Shown: positions 39,401 to 54,092 of the stretch, piece after piece
How positions within the stretch are numbered: the first letter of the stretch is position 1
Layout: each line of letters opens with the position of its first letter
Source of the DNA: Dipteronia dyeriana
Lineage: Eukaryota > Streptophyta > Magnoliopsida > Sapindales > Sapindaceae
NCBI GenBank assembly: GCA_032871835.1
Contig: CM065298.1
Span: forward strand, 110,177,476 to 110,241,475
Direction of reading: 5' to 3'
Length of the DNA stretch: 64,000 bases
The notes under the pieces: generated by a model
Database searches by the model: none
What the model was told of the DNA's origin: nothing
Seen by the model: only the letters and a program-made list of their open reading frames with translations
Made by a program: the position numbers and the translations under genes

Positions 39401-41047
39401 ACCGGTACATGGCAAAATTGAGAAAGTTTTGTCTTGACATTCTCCTCAAGCGCCTATTAAAACCAAATAAAAAAAATTCTAAAGATTAGATCCCCCCTGG
39501 GCCCTGGCATATGCAGTTTACAAAAAGCGGAGGCATCAAGAAGGAAGATGAAGCAACCTTCGTACTGCGGCAAGCTAGAATATTCGGTGTTAACCCAAGT
39601 CCTCTAAGTCCCCGGACACTATGCTGGGTAGGCTTCGTCTTCTGCAATTGGAAAATTAAACCAAAGAATAAGTGGAAATGATCGATTGAGGAAAAGGTTA
39701 ATAAGATGCTTAAGGCTATGCTCAACCAGCTTCACATATTAGTCTTTTTATAAATCTAGATTATCAAATTATTACCAAACAACATTACAAGAAATATAAA
39801 AATTGTGTAGACATACTTGTTCACCAACAACACTGAGAACAGGGACAAGACTGACATGAATCAAGCAGAAATTGCCAGGGCCTAAAACAAGTAAAAGTTA
39901 GGTAAGAAAATTACTCAACTTAAGCGACGTCTGGAAACAAACTGATTTACATGTTCAAGATGCAGAGCATTTTAACCTTACCTACGCGATATGAGAATTG
40001 GCCAAGTGCCTCTATAAATGGCATTGATTCAATGTCCCCTGCATCAAGAAAGGTTGGTCTTTAAGAGAAGTGGAAATAGGGAAACATTTAAAATTGACAC
40101 ATAAAATTGAAGATGTTAATGTACCTATAACTCCACCCAATTCAATGACACAAACATCAGCTGGACCTTCTTTTCCATCAACTGGAATCATAGCAACTCG
40201 CTCTATCCACTCTTGGATGGCATCTGTAATGTGTGGAACTACCTATAAAAATAAATAAGGTAACAAGCATAAGAAATCAAAAACCTCACTAGAATAGCAT
40301 TATGTCATGCTTAGAACAAGGATATCAGTCCCAGAGAATTGAAATAGACCTGGACAGTTTTTCCAAGATAATCTCCTTTCCTCTCCTTATCAATAACAGA
40401 CTGTCAAAATCATGGGAAAATAAAAAAGAATTAAAATCATAGACTACTAAGTAATCACACTAGAGATACAAGAATCTGTAACATAAAAACCTTGAGCTTT
40501 GTGATGAATAAGATAGCACTATGAAGTATGAACTACAGCAACATATAAAATCTACCTGATATATTTTGCCGGTAGTTATATTATTGTCACGGGTTAACTT
40601 GATGTCTAGAAATCGCTCGTAGTTACCAAGGTCCAAATCCACCTAAGAAAAAGCAACAAATCCAGTTAATTAGTAATATGTTGCTTGAATTATAAGCATT
40701 GTGTAAACAAAAATGAAATTACCTCGCCGCCATCATCTAAGACAAAGACCTCTCCATGCTCAAAGGGGGACATTGTGCCAGCATCCGTGTTTAGGTAAGG
40801 ATCTGCAACACCATTAGACAAAATATGAGGAATTCCATCAAGTAATGATAAGAAAAGTGTCAAGCAAGAAAATATAATTGAATAAAATTATTTAGTAAGA
40901 AGAAAAGGGATGGGAAATTGTTAAAGTACCAATCTTGATAGAAGTAACGCGAAGGCCACATGCTTTAAGGAGAACACCGATGCTACTGGCAGTAACACCT
41001 TTGCCGAGGCCGCTAACAACACCACCAGTGACTAAAACGTACTTCAT
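36417..41047 (-). CDS. CTP synthase (glutamine-hydrolysing)
   Basis: Twenty-one exons: 40930-41047, 40723-40802, 40556-40642, 40350-40400, 40125-40242, 39982-40038, 39817-39881, 39558-39641, 39403-39453, 39246-39308, 39089-39135, 38827-38887, 38652-38714, 37892-37981, 37773-37811, 37435-37662, 37278-37363, 37129-37177, 36943-37023, 36698-36791 and 36417-36598. Total 597 residues, normal for plant CTPS. It makes CTP from UTP, ATP and glutamine. The synthetase domain begins [17 protein letters not shown] (P-loop) and includes [20 protein letters not shown]. The glutaminase domain has the nucleophile Cys395 in FLGICLGMQ and His522/Glu524 in VQFHPEF. The C-terminal 60 residues are a variable Asn/Ser/Gly-rich tail. 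Confidence 0.97.
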
Positions 41048-42964
41048 AGTCACTAGTCAGTCACTGTTTCTGTTGAAGTGCAAAACGTGAGTCAGTAAAT
41101 ATAGTGAAGCAAGGGTCTGATAAAACCAAAGAAAGACGAGACGAGAAGAGAAATAGATATCATAGGAATCGAAAAAACCTTGTTAGCAATGACGGTCCTT
41201 ACAAGGCTGGCTTGCGTGCTATTTGCTACCCCTTTTATCTATTCACAGGTTTGTGGAACAAATTCTCCTTTCTTTTGTGTTCTCTGTTTCAATGTGAATC
41301 CATATTAAAAAAGCAGAAGAAAGAAAGGTGATGTGAATTGTGATTCCCCAGCACACACGGGCGGTCAGTCACACCCAAAGGCCAAAGCTTTTCCCTTTGT
41401 GTTTTTCTTTCAGGGGGGCGGCGGGTGTCTTTGAGACCTTGAGACCTTGTTACTTGATACGGGTGCTCCTTCACCTTTTATTTACGTCCCCCCCTATACT
41501 AAATAAATAAAAACCCTTAACAATGAAGCTTTAAAAAACCAATTCTCCACCCTGACCCTATCCGAGAGATCAGTACCTTGGATCCCCGATAAGTTAATAT
41601 CTAGGTATTTTTCATTTTTAAAAAGAAGAAAAAAACAAAACATTAATAAAAAAATTATAGAGGGTACTAGGGTTTTTATGGGATTCTCTATTTACTTGGA
41701 TAGAGAATCTTGGTTGTTTAATTGTTACCCAAAAAAGGTTAAGGGGTTGCTACTTTGAAATTTGAAGAACCAAAATGGAGAGAGAATGGTTATTCATTCA
41801 CACGAGACAAATTTTAATTTTTAATAAAGTGAAAGTAACACATGTCGCTCATTTATAGATTAAGGCCCTATCTTTGCCTATCTCATCAAAGGTACAAGGC
41901 ACATAGCAAATATGCCTAATTGGCTAAGACATCCCACGTCCAATGAGGCCATCGGGAGGAGGCCCTACTCCTACTAGCGCTAGTCAATCTTTTGATTTTG
42001 CTCTCTTTTTTAACATTATCCCTTACTTAGGGTACATCTTAATACGCACTTTGTTTATTATGCTTTTCTAACTTATCTTTTGCCTCGTGTTTTCATACTT
42101 ATACTTGACTTTTAGTGCTTGGAAACATTATATTATCTCATGATGACCCATGTCAAGTAATTTTGCTCAAATCATCACCTTATCCAACCATTTTTATCAT
42201 TACTATCATGCTTTCTATGCTAATTTAGGCTGCTTCCATCTACCGCTGAAACCATGTTTGGTTGTTTTTCCCTAAATTTGATTATTTCTAAAGCAATGAT
42301 GAAAATGATTAGATTCATGGCAACTTCAAACCGATTATAACCAAATGGGTTATTACCTATCCGATGTCATCATATAGAGCGATAACCTAATTTTGGAAAT
42401 AAGTTGTAATTGATGTGAGTTGAGTTAGGTTTCATTTCACATCAAGTAGATTAACCTCTAGTTCTATATAACACTGTGCACATGGAGACATTATGAGCTC
42501 TGACTATTGTTATTTGTCCAGCCAACTCACTGGCCGAGTGATCAAATCTTACCAAACATGTCAAGTGGTGTCACATTCTTCAAATCAAATTTAAAGCGAT
42601 GGATCTATGAAGCATAATCTAGAAAACTCATGGCAGACATCTTGCAAAATTAGTTTCATTTCTAAAAGAAACTTAAACCAAAACTACTAAAAAGGCCCAA
42701 GGCCAAGGTATATATAATATATTAGCAACATCAATGATCAATGAGCCAATACAAGTAAAAGACAAAATGGAAAGTGAAGGAACGGTTTAGATATATTTAT
42801 AATTGCAGCTGGGAACACAGTAGAAAAATGCGCATCTTTTTAAAATTTTATTGAGGCCTTAGAACAACTATTTTGAAGGCACAGTTCTAACAAAAAATTG
42901 CCATCTTCCTTCTAGTTTCCCAATTGAACTGTATAATCACAATTAACTCCTTTGGCAACTACAA
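41048..42964. other. Intergenic: CTP synthase promoter and ABC transporter 3' flank
   Basis: 41.05-41.5 kb should hold the CTPS 5' UTR and promoter. 41.5-42.9 kb is unique-looking non-coding DNA in which I recognise no gene, TIR or long repeat. Confidence 0.4.
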
Positions 42965-45900
42965 CTACATCTTCGACAGATTATACAATGCGTCACGATT
43001 GATGGACTCAATCTGCCAGTTACGTTCACTACTGTTTGGATCAATTGTGGATATGCATAATACCCTGTTGTGGAAATCATATAAGGTTCGCCGATGGCCA
43101 ATGCTAATATATGTTATTCCTGCTGCTTCAATTTGCTGGTACAAATGGGTCTGTAAAGGAGAATCAACACCAAGAAAACATTATTAGTCAAATAACATTG
43201 GCCTTATGCACAAAAACTACAAAGAAGTCACTGCTGAACAATGTTTTAGATGAAATTTTGCACAGGAATAAGAAACTGATGCAAACAAAGTGTTTTCTGG
43301 ATCTCATGGGTGCAGTGAGGACAAGCAGTTGTCTCTTGAAATAAAACCAGATTTCCATATAAGATTAGTACCATCGTGTTTTCCAAAATATGCAATGCAT
43401 CATCTACACCCCTGTTTTCTCCAACTGGAGGTTATACATACTGCAGAGAAGTTGATCAAAATTTGCAGCAGTAGACCTTTATTCTTGCAAGAAAACTTGC
43501 AATTTGTTTCATATGATTCCAATTTTGTAGGATACACAAGGGTTCTGTTGTTATTTAACCGAATTATTAGGAAGGTTTGTTACTTTGACAAGAAACATAT
43601 TTAACATCTACTGGAGAAATCCAGTAAGATCTGTCACATTCTTCAGTCTTGGCACATTAGAATACAAAAGGTACAATCAATGAAGATAAATTTAGAATCT
43701 CAAAATACCTCATTGGCTTCATCTAAAGCACTGGTAGACTCATCCAAAAGAACCAGCTTTGGTTTTGAAAGCAACAAACGGGCAAAAGCAAGGCGCTGCT
43801 GCTCGCCAAGGGAGAGAACACTGGACCACTCCGATGTTGAATCCAGTCCAAAACGAGACAGTATATAGCCAAGTCGTACATTCTCTAGAGCCTGTGTCAT
43901 TTCGTCTGTTGTGGGCTTGCTAGACTTTACACTCACATTTTCTGAATCTTCTCCCCGCATCAAGAATGGCAATGAACCTGTAAAATTAATTTAATTACTC
44001 TTCAGTTTCAAAGGAGAATTAGCATTCCTCATTTTCCTTTCCAGAAAATGCTTTGTAATATGATATTATTAAGCTCAAATGCATAAAAACTACTTGCAGA
44101 ATTTGCTAAATGGAATGACAATTTGTTCTATTGGCAAAGAAGATAGCCAACATCAAATTACCTCACGTGCACTAGATCACCGATGTATATGTTACAGTAA
44201 ATATAACACTATATGCAGATCAGTACGTAGCATGTTGTCTAACTAAATTTCTTGGCTAACTTGAACCATTGGTCCTTTACAATCCCATCCTCGGACGAGT
44301 TCAGAACTCACACATAGCATTCTCTTATTCGTGCTTCTTATCCAGTGATAGACCTAATGTACCCAAACATATCAGAAAATTGGATCCACACCCACTTCAA
44401 GAACTCCTATTGTAACAAACATAAAGCTTAATCTAGGAAGCAATCCTTCTATGATGCAGGTAAATAAGGTGATTCGTTAATGTCAACTGTATTACTCAAA
44501 TCTTCACAAGCATGGAGTGATATCCGGTAACTATTTTTTCAAATGTCCATCATTACAGTATAAACTCTACTTGGAAATAACTTTAGCACTGTCTATTGAT
44601 TATAAATATTAGAGAATCAGAGGTATCAGGTATTCAGGTTACATAAAAAGTGAGAGATATCTGGTTGAGTGATCAACAAGTAAGATTTTTTTATTAGAGC
44701 TTCCAATATCACCATCCCAGTTCCAAGTTATGTACATACCAGCTGGTTTAGTACTATCTGGTTGAGGTATCATTTCTTCGGCCCATGTAGGGTAAAGCAA
44801 CTGTTGACGAAGAGTTCCTAAAACCATATAGGGTCTTTGAGGAAGGAAAAATATGCCTCTAGAATTTCTATTCATGGGCTTTTTAAATTCACCATTCGCA
44901 TTTTGCAAATTTACTTCAAGAGAAGTCAAATCTGAAGAAGTGGGTCCCTCAAAATTTTCTCCAACTGTCACATAGAATGTAATTTTTCCTCTCCCATTAC
45001 TCCATAGACCAGCCATAGCTCTTAACAAAGAAGTTTTGCCACTCCCACTAGGGCCCGTTACCTGTTAATACGTTTATAAAGTGAGCAACTTCAGACCCAA
45101 AAGGCTTATTATCCTATGTAAAGTCAAAGAAACCAAGATATGAAATGATTCACTGACCAACAAGTTCTCTTTTTCGTCAATCACCAATGATAAGTCCCTA
45201 ACCAAGGTAGCTTTACTTGTTGGTGTCTGCAAAGTCAAATTCTCTACATCCAGTAATTTCCGACTCTCTTCTGCAGGCATGGATCCATTAGACTTTAACA
45301 CAGGAGAATTTATGGCATTGCTGAATGTAAGACAAATTGTTTCTAAAGGGTCAGATAGGTCTTTAGAATTGCTGCTATCCAGAACATCATCAAATTCACC
45401 TGCATTTGAGAAAGGTGCCAAAATTGTTATCATCATGTAAATAACTGTTTGAAGTTAAAGAAATCAATGCTATCAACAATCTTTTCCCAGTTTCGTTATG
45501 GCAAGCATAATCAATCATACCATGGAAACACCACAAGAAGTTGGGACATAATTCTGAAGGAAAAAAGTTATTTTATAAAATTTGGTTGAAGAGACGATAC
45601 TGGTATAATAAAATTGACAATCAACCCAAGGGGGTACCAAAAAATAACAATTCAAGAACAAACTCTGCAACAATATCCTTTTCTTTTTTTTAGTTTGTTT
45701 TTTTTTTCCTGAAAATACAGAGTTTTAAATGCACAGTTCTACATTTTAACTTATGTATGTGGCGAAAGAAATACCCTTACTACATTTGCGAAATTACTCA
45801 TCACGGTTACAAAATTCTAATTGATTACATAGATGCAATAGAGCCTCATTAAATAAAAGTTCGGATATAAAAGGGCTAAAGCACAGTACCTAGTCGGTCA

Positions 45901-47953
45901 ATGACTGCTGAAAAAGCACTTATAGCTTGAAACTGGTACACGATGAGGGAAAAGTCTCCAAGTATGTGATTAAACGCAGATACAGACTGATTAATGACAC
46001 CAAACTCAATTTTGCCTGAGAAATACATAGGAGCTACAACCGCGGCAGGAAGAATCTGAATGAGGTATCGGTAGCCATTGGTGAAGAACTCTAGATTTCT
46101 AGAAGATATCAACAATTGCTGAAAATGACAAAAGAAAAAAAAAATCAGACCAAAGGTCATGTGTAATTACCAAGTACCAACACAATTTTCTCCATGCATA
46201 CTATAAAGCTATTGAATGCAAAACTCAAGCTTTGAGCAATATCTGGAAAAAAAAAATTACAAGAAAATTTTATGCGAAAGCTTAGGTTCCTGTTATGAGT
46301 CATCCATCCAGGAAGATATTTATTCAAGTCCATTGCAGCCTCTGTAGGATATTAGTTAATGCATTTGTAAGCAAGGGAAGTTTCCTAGGGATTTTGGGGA
46401 TCCAAAGCAAGAAGATTTTACAAATTTTTTGTGCCAGATTCTTAAGGAAGCTGCAATCCTGATGCTTTTATAATAGAATATGTAAAATGGGGAAGATGTG
46501 AATGAAGTTAGGATAACAATGTAGTCAATCAAACAGAAAGGTTTTCACATGAGGAATGGATTTAAATCAGACACACACACTTGCAATGTTTTAACAAAAT
46601 TTTCATAACGTAATGAATATATATATGTATATATATATAAATAAATATATGTGATCAATATTAAAAGGATACGGGTTGACAAAATCAAACGAATGTGAAA
46701 GCAAACAATTATTGATACAAACACGCTGTAGATAAAATCATGTGAACGGAATGAAATGAAAATGAAAATATCCATACTGTTAAATTATCAAAAGCGCTTC
46801 TGAATCGCTGCAGCAGAAGTTGCATTTCGTTATCCTCTCCACCATAGAAAGCAATGGATTCAGCATTTTCTCGAACCCGTACAAGTCCATAACGGAAATC
46901 TGCCTCCTTTTTCTCTTGCAAGAAGTTCAAAGACACCAATCCCTAAAATTGCAAGTGTAACAACAGTTTACATTTTTTCTTTCTTTTCAAACTAGGATAA
47001 TCTATTATTGCAATAAGATATTCAGAAATTTACCTTTCCAAGGAAAACACTTATGACAGTTCCACCAATAGAATAGAGTAGAAGAACAACAAAGAGGGGA
47101 GGATAGATGCCATACAAGATGTTACTAAATGAGATCAAATCAACAGCAGCATTAAAAAGAGTCAAAGAGAAGGAAAGGGCGGTCCCTGAGAAGGAACTGA
47201 GATCATCAACAATCCGCTGATCAGGATTATCAATAATAGACTGGGACTGGATTTTGTAAAATGTTTGGTTATTGAGATAGCGCTCCATGTAATGTTTAGT
47301 CATCCACGACCTCCATCTAAGAGCAAGGGTTTCTCTAGCATAATCTCTGAGAACAAAAATCTGTGGAAGAACAAAAATGCACATTATGATTAAAAGTGGG
47401 AGAAAGCGTAGACAGAAGCAAATGGCAAGTCATACCTCACCGGAATCCCACCAGCAAAAGCAGCGAGGTAGTAGAGCAGTTGCTTGGTGAACTGCTCTTG
47501 GTCCTTGTTAGCGAGGGCATTGTAGAAGTCACGGCCAAGGAAATTGAAGCCGACGCTGATGCCGGTGGTAGCAAGAGTAAGAGCAAAGACCGATGCGAGC
47601 TGCAATCTGGCTTGTGCTTTGTCATCCGAGTACCAATATGGAGCTGCAACTTTCCAGAATCTCCTAAAAAGTGTATTCAGTTGAGGTACCTTTCTGTCCT
47701 TATCTGGATTTGGTTCTGGTTCAGGTTCAGGTTCAGTTGTAAATGGTACGGCAGCAGACGTAGACGTAGACGTAGAAGAACAACACTTGATTTTGGAATT
47801 GGAAATCCTTGTACGGCGACCCATACAGATACTACTGGTGGTAGTGGTAGTGGTAGTGAATGATACAAGAGGTTTATATTTATCAAGGCCGTATTTGGTA
47901 TTGTAACTGCAAACAGAGATACTGCTTGCTTGTCCTTGTGTGAGTATCATCAT
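42965..47953 (-). CDS. ABCD2: Half-size ABC transporter, subfamily D (ABCD2-like, chloroplast type)
   Basis: Eight exons: 47441-47953, 47034-47360, 46778-46942, 45890-46118, 45158-45399, 44740-45061, 43709-43977 and 42965-43150, giving 750 residues. A Ser/Thr-rich N-terminus (runs of Thr, STSTSTS, EPEPEPNPD) looks like a plastid transit peptide. The ALD-type membrane domain has FRRFWKVAAPYW, YARETLALRWRSWMT, SIIDNPDQRIVDD and the EAA-like ENAESIAFYGGE. The nucleotide-binding domain has Walker A GPSGSGKTS (Lys501), a Q-loop in FLPQRPYMVLGTLRQQ, signature LSLGEQQ (654-660), Walker B LVLLDEST (Asp678-Glu679) and H-loop SIGHRR. Relatives are peroxisomal fatty-acyl-CoA transporters and plastid ABCD2, whose substrate is not settled. 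An alternative in-frame ATG at 48016 would add 21 residues. Confidence 0.92.
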
Positions 47954-49151
47954 GCTTTTCTGCAATACTATAATTAAAAAAATACCAACCTGCTCCTTCT
48001 GTTCTATGCTAATCATTCAATATATCCGTAAGGACAAGGAAGGCCTTAGAGTCCTTGACGTCCAAGTTATGCCACCGCAACTTTGCATCCTCTCTTTTCC
48101 ACCTCATAATTTTCTCGTTTAATTTTCTTCCCCACCCACGCTCCACTTTCCACTTTCCACTTTCCACTCTCCATTTCCCTCCCCATTGAAAAAAAAATGA
48201 CCAACGAAAATTTGTTAATGATAGTTGTATTAGATTGTTGCTGATCCATTGGTGGAACAAAGTAAATCCGTACATGGTGGTCATTTTCACTGTAAAGATT
48301 AGTAAGCTTATGTTTATGATTGTTTTTTGCTCAAGTTTTGAATAAATAGACAAGTAGGTGTATTCGGTAAACTTTCCAAAAACAACTTATTTTACACTTT
48401 ACTTATCAAATAATTACATTTTGAACCTATACCGACAACCCGTTTGAAATCAGGTCCGGTTCATATTAAATTGACGATCAACGCTCGATCCACCAATTCA
48501 AATCGATGACAATCGACGTTCAAACAAGAAACGATCGACGTTTGATTGACGATGTTGACAGAGCGAGAGACAATCGACATTGAAACAACAATTCCAGTTG
48601 CTGAGTTTTGAAGCTTAAACGAGTCGACTCAATCCACCAAAGAGATTGAATTGGTTCGGCCCAACTCGTTTTGTCATTCTATGAAAATTGATTAAGCTGA
48701 CTTGGCTTGAGTATGTATCTATTTCTATCATTTTACCAAACATATTTTCCACCCGTTTAAAAACAAAACAATTCTAAAATTTAATTTACCACACTTGTTA
48801 ACCTTTTTGCTAAGCTATTATGTTTTAAGTTAAACTATAAACAGATTACTTTTTAAACAAAACATTATGGGTAATATATAACACTGGTTACTCAAGTTAA
48901 ATAATGTAGTTGCTTCCCTATCTCCATAATAACTGGCAGCAGCTATGTTCCAATATCAATAAGTTACCATACCAAACAATATCACCTCTTGCTACTAATG
49001 CTACTTCATTCCAAACATTAAAAACACAAGCACGACAAAAGTTGCACCACAATAGTAAGCTTCTACATGGATCAGTGGCAATATGCATTACATTCACATG
49101 GCCAAAATAGGTCTAAGGAACAGAAAATCTGAAACACCAGAATCAATAAAA
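47954..49151. other. Intergenic: ABCD2 promoter and CCCH gene 3' flank
   Basis: A CACTTTCCACTTTCCACTTTCC repeat lies at about 48147-48170 (described here by position; unit CACTTTC). A patch rich in GATCGACGTT/AATCGACGTT variants lies at about 48474-48580. No gene is seen. Confidence 0.45.
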
Positions 49152-52100
49152 TCAACTCTCTTCTTCAGTAGTTTCATCTTCTTTCTCATCCCCCTCAACT
49201 TCCTTCCTGGATGCTGCCATGGCCATTACCTCCCCAGGTGGTGGGTGGTCAAATTTACAGGTTGCACCATACTTGCATGTTCCAGTCAGCATATAATAAG
49301 GACAATGAACAGAACCCTGTAATAGTGTTGCGCACAATGTAAAGGCCCTTCTCTATGGTAGCATAGGTGCCATATTAAATACAAAAATACAACCGACCAT
49401 AGATAAACGAAAAGCAAATGTACTTTCTTATAAAGCTCATAAGGTCAAATGTTTATTTGCATTACTATCACTTCCCACTTTCATGCAGTATGGGTTGTTG
49501 GTCAACAAAAATAAAAGTTCAAGGCAACAATATGGTACCTTTATCACGTGCCTGACCATTTGTGTGATAACTACTTGAGGAATGGATGTAAATAAAATAG
49601 AAACTTCAAACAAGAAATATACATATCCAATCCACAATTGGTAGGCATAATTCACAGCCAATATTCTTATCATACGAATATTGCATCAGCCTTACTCCCA
49701 TTAGTTATTCCTTTATTGAGGGCTAAGGGAGTGCTAAGGATTTCTTTCATAACCCTGATGGTTAGGTATTTCGAATTTCGATGCGATAAAACAGACTTCA
49801 ATCAAGCTGCGACAGTAAAATAAATAAATTTCCCAACCATGTAAATGCAAGCACTTGTATAGATGAGATATTTAAACTTGCCATTTACTTGGAGAGAAAA
49901 ATTCGCTGCATGGTTTTACATAGTTCACAATCAGCTTATATCAAAATTGTAACAAGAGGCCCGGAACACGAGGAAAGTTTTTTGTTACTCCCTCAAAGCA
50001 AACTAAAAGAATGCAAAGTGATTTCATGCAGAATTACTAACAAGAAACAGTGTATAGAAATAGACTAAAAGAGAACTGACCCACGCCGAAGTTAATAACA
50101 ATATTTCATCCAGACAAAATCCAACATTTTTTTACAACATATTGACCCAACCATTTTTATGCAAGCAACCTGGATATGCTACAAACTGGATTCGTGGATA
50201 AGAAAAGATTCATAATAAAATCCTTACCTCTCTCCTAGGCAATCCTGCACGAGAGAGCTTAACAGGCTCTTCAAAAGCTTGCTCAGATGCTGGAAATGTT
50301 GGGGCAGACCGATCAATTGGGTGATGAAACCTGCATCTTTCCACAAACTTACACTCCCCAGTCTTCATGTAGAACTACATGTAAAATACAAAATACAAAA
50401 AGAGAAGTCATAAGAGGTGTCCTGAAAACGTAAACACTAATCTTTACAAAAGGAGCTTAGCAAAAAGGAAAGTTTTCATCTATTGTATAGCAACAAAACA
50501 AGAAAATCCACCCCCATATGTAAGAATATAATGAAAAAACTCAAAGGAAAATTCCCCAAGTCTAAGCAATTACAGTAACAGAGCCAAGATAGGTAGGATA
50601 AGTTGCAACTAGAAGAATATGAAATTAAATAAATGCGCACATCACATTCCATCTGCCCAGGCCGCTGAGGGTAAATAGTTGGGCCAACTCCAAGCTGAAA
50701 AAGGCAAACAACAAAAAGCATCAGCACCCAAATATGACCACAAAGTAATTTCATTATAGCCACAATATCAAGAGAAAACATGTAAAAACTGGTCATTTTC
50801 TTTGGATATAATCACAAACATAATGAATTTAGAGGCAGGGAAAGCAATGCAAGTGATATCACACTTACAGTTTGCTGTGCCAATCTGGGGTCTATAGTTT
50901 GATATATTGAGGCAGCTGGATTAATAGCACCAATGTTCAGACTAGATGCTGGGGAGGCTATAAGTGGGTGGACTATTGCAGCAGCAGGAGGATTAATTGC
51001 TGCACGCATTTAGCAATGAAATTTCAAAGAACAAGTGTTGAAATTGACGTTTGAGAAGTTTAAGCAATTTATCTGAATTCTACACATACCATTCCTGTCA
51101 GGATGATTGTAGCGACAAGTGGTGCCATATTTGCAACTAATACACAAAAATATAAAAGATATTTACGCATCTTTTGTCAATCCATCTATATGTAATTAAA
51201 ATATTATACATCAATGGACATATATTCACCTCCCAGTTTTCAAGTAGAATGGACAATCTCCTTCACCCTGAGAGAAGCAAAAGATACATGGTCAATGCAA
51301 GCCCTGGTTGTAAAACACTATTATGCTATACTAAAATGCTAACGCTAACCCTTTAAAAAAAAAAAAATGCTAATGCTAAAATCCTAAAATGCAAATGCAA
51401 ATGCTAGAAAGCTAAAATGATAATGCTAAAATGCCTAATGCTATAAAATGATACTGTTAATGCTAAAGCTAAAAGCCTGATACTAACGCTATGCTAAAAT
51501 GCTAAAGCTAAAATGCCTGACACTGATGCAAATGCTAATGTTAAAATGCCTAATGCTAACGCTAAAATGCCTTATGTTAATTCTAAAATGCCTCATGCTA
51601 ATTGAAAATTATAATGTGACTAATGCTAAAATGCCTAATGCTAATTGCAAATTCTAATGTGACTAATGCTAAAATGCCTAATGCTATAAAATGCTAATGC
51701 TAACACCCCTAATGATATAATGCTAATAATGATAATGCTTATGCTAAAATGCCTAATGCTAAAGCGAAAGCGCAAACACTGCTAATGCTATAAAATGCTA
51801 ATGTTAAAATGGCTGATGCTGAAATGCCTATAAAATGCAAATGCTATTGCTAAAATGCTAATACTAAAACGTCTAATGTTAATGCTAATGGTAAAATACA
51901 TAATGATAATGCAAAATGCTGCTAATGATAATGCTAAAGTGCCTTATGCCCAGTGCAAATGTTAAACTGCCTAAATGCCCAAAGTTAATGCTAAAATGAC
52001 TAATGGCCAATGCTAATGTTAATGTTAAAATGCCTGATGCCTGATGCCTGATGCCTGATGCCTGATGCCTGATGCTAATGCTTATGTCAATGCCACACTG

Positions 52101-53838
52101 AAAGCTTATGTAAGGTAAAACCAGTGCTACACTTAAAGACTGAGATACTAAAGTACTAAAATACTGAACCTAATACTAAAATGTTAATGCTACTGTACTA
52201 ATATAATCTAACGACTAAAATATTAATACAAATACTACTACAAATATTAATGCTAATGTACTGACACTAAAAGACAAAATACTAAAATACTAAAATAAAA
52301 TATACTAAAGTCTAAAACGAATACTAATATTAAAATACTAAAACTAAAACTAACACTAAAATACTGAAATCGTTTTGTCTAATAATAAAAAGCTAATGAT
52401 AAAATGCCTAATGCTAATGCTAAACTTAAAGACTAAAATACTAAACTACTAATCTTCATACTAAAATGATAATGCTAATGTACTAATGCTAACTAAAAGA
52501 CTAAGTATTAAAATACTAAAATACTGATAACAATACTAAAATGCTAATACTAATACTAATACTAAAATACTAAAATCCTGATGCTAATGCTTATACTAAT
52601 ACACTAAAAGACTAAAATAATAATATTAATACACTAAAAGACTAAAAAAATAAAACTAATACACTAAAAGACTAAAATAATAATACTAATACTAATACTA
52701 AAATACTAGAATCGTAATGCTAAATGACTAATGAAATAATGCCTAATGCTAATGACTAATGCTAAAAAGCCAATGCTATTGATAAAATGCTTAATGTGTA
52801 TGCTAATGCTACACTTAGAGGCTAAAATACTTAACTAATAAATTGATAATGCTAATGTACTAATACTAAAAGACTAAAATTCTAATACTAATGTACTAAT
52901 ACACTAAAATAGTAGAATACTACTACTAATACAGTAATACTAACACACTAATCCTGATGCTAGTGCTAATGTACTAAATACTAATACTAATACACTAAAA
53001 GACTAAATAAATTACACTAACACTAATACAAAGACTAATTTTATTACTAGAACTAATACTAAAATAATAACTATTTTTCCCTAATGCTAATGCTACACTT
53101 AAAGACTAAACTACTAAAATACAAAAATGCTAACGCTAATACCAAAGCTAATGTACTAATACTAATACACAAAAGACTAAAATACTAAAGATAATGTACA
53201 AATACACTAGAGACTAAAAGACAAAAAATAATAATACTAATTCTAATACACTAAACTAAATTATTAAAATACTATTACTAATACACAGTTTTAAAACTTG
53301 GAAGTGGTTCGAGGTGGGAAGGCCGTCGTGAGGCGAGGTCAAGGCGATCGAGGCGACCGCCTCTGCCGGAAAATGGGAAAATAATTTCAAAAATTAAAAA
53401 AAATGAATAAAATAGAAAATATTCTATAAAATTCATAAATAAGTCATATTCAATCTCAAATATGTTTTTGGCACTATCATTTTTTTCCAAATATGTTTTG
53501 ATTTCATCTTTCACCTCTGGGGTTACTTTTGCACCCGGGGCAGCATTACCATGAATACCCGCAAGGTGTTCTTTCATTCGATACACACCCCCCTTCAAAA
53601 TTTTATCACAAAATTTGCATCGGAGGTACTTGTATCCCTTTTGTCCATCCATTTCAACCTCAACTCCATACTTTCATGCTGTATCTTTTTGATTTGACAT
53701 CTCCAACACAAATCTACAACAGAATAGTATGCACAAAATTGATTCAATATAAATATATAATCAAACAAAAAATTCAGTAATATATGACAATACAAAACTG
53801 TGATATATATGGCAATATGTCAAAATATATAAGCCAAA

Positions 53839-53882
<44 letters not shown>

Positions 53883-54060
53883 CACTGTTTGCACAAAACA
53901 TATATATAGAGATATATATATATATTAAATTGACATACAAAACATATAATATATGACAATACAAAACTGTGATATATATGGCAATATGGCAAAATATATA
54001 AGCCAAAACACACACACACACACACACACATATCACTGTTTGCACAAAACATATATATAG

Positions 54061-54092
<32 letters not shown>

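Noticed and set aside
47396..47863. 155-residue plus-strand frame
   Set aside because: Antisense shadow of ABCD2 exon 1; its Arg runs mirror the repetitive transit-peptide codons.
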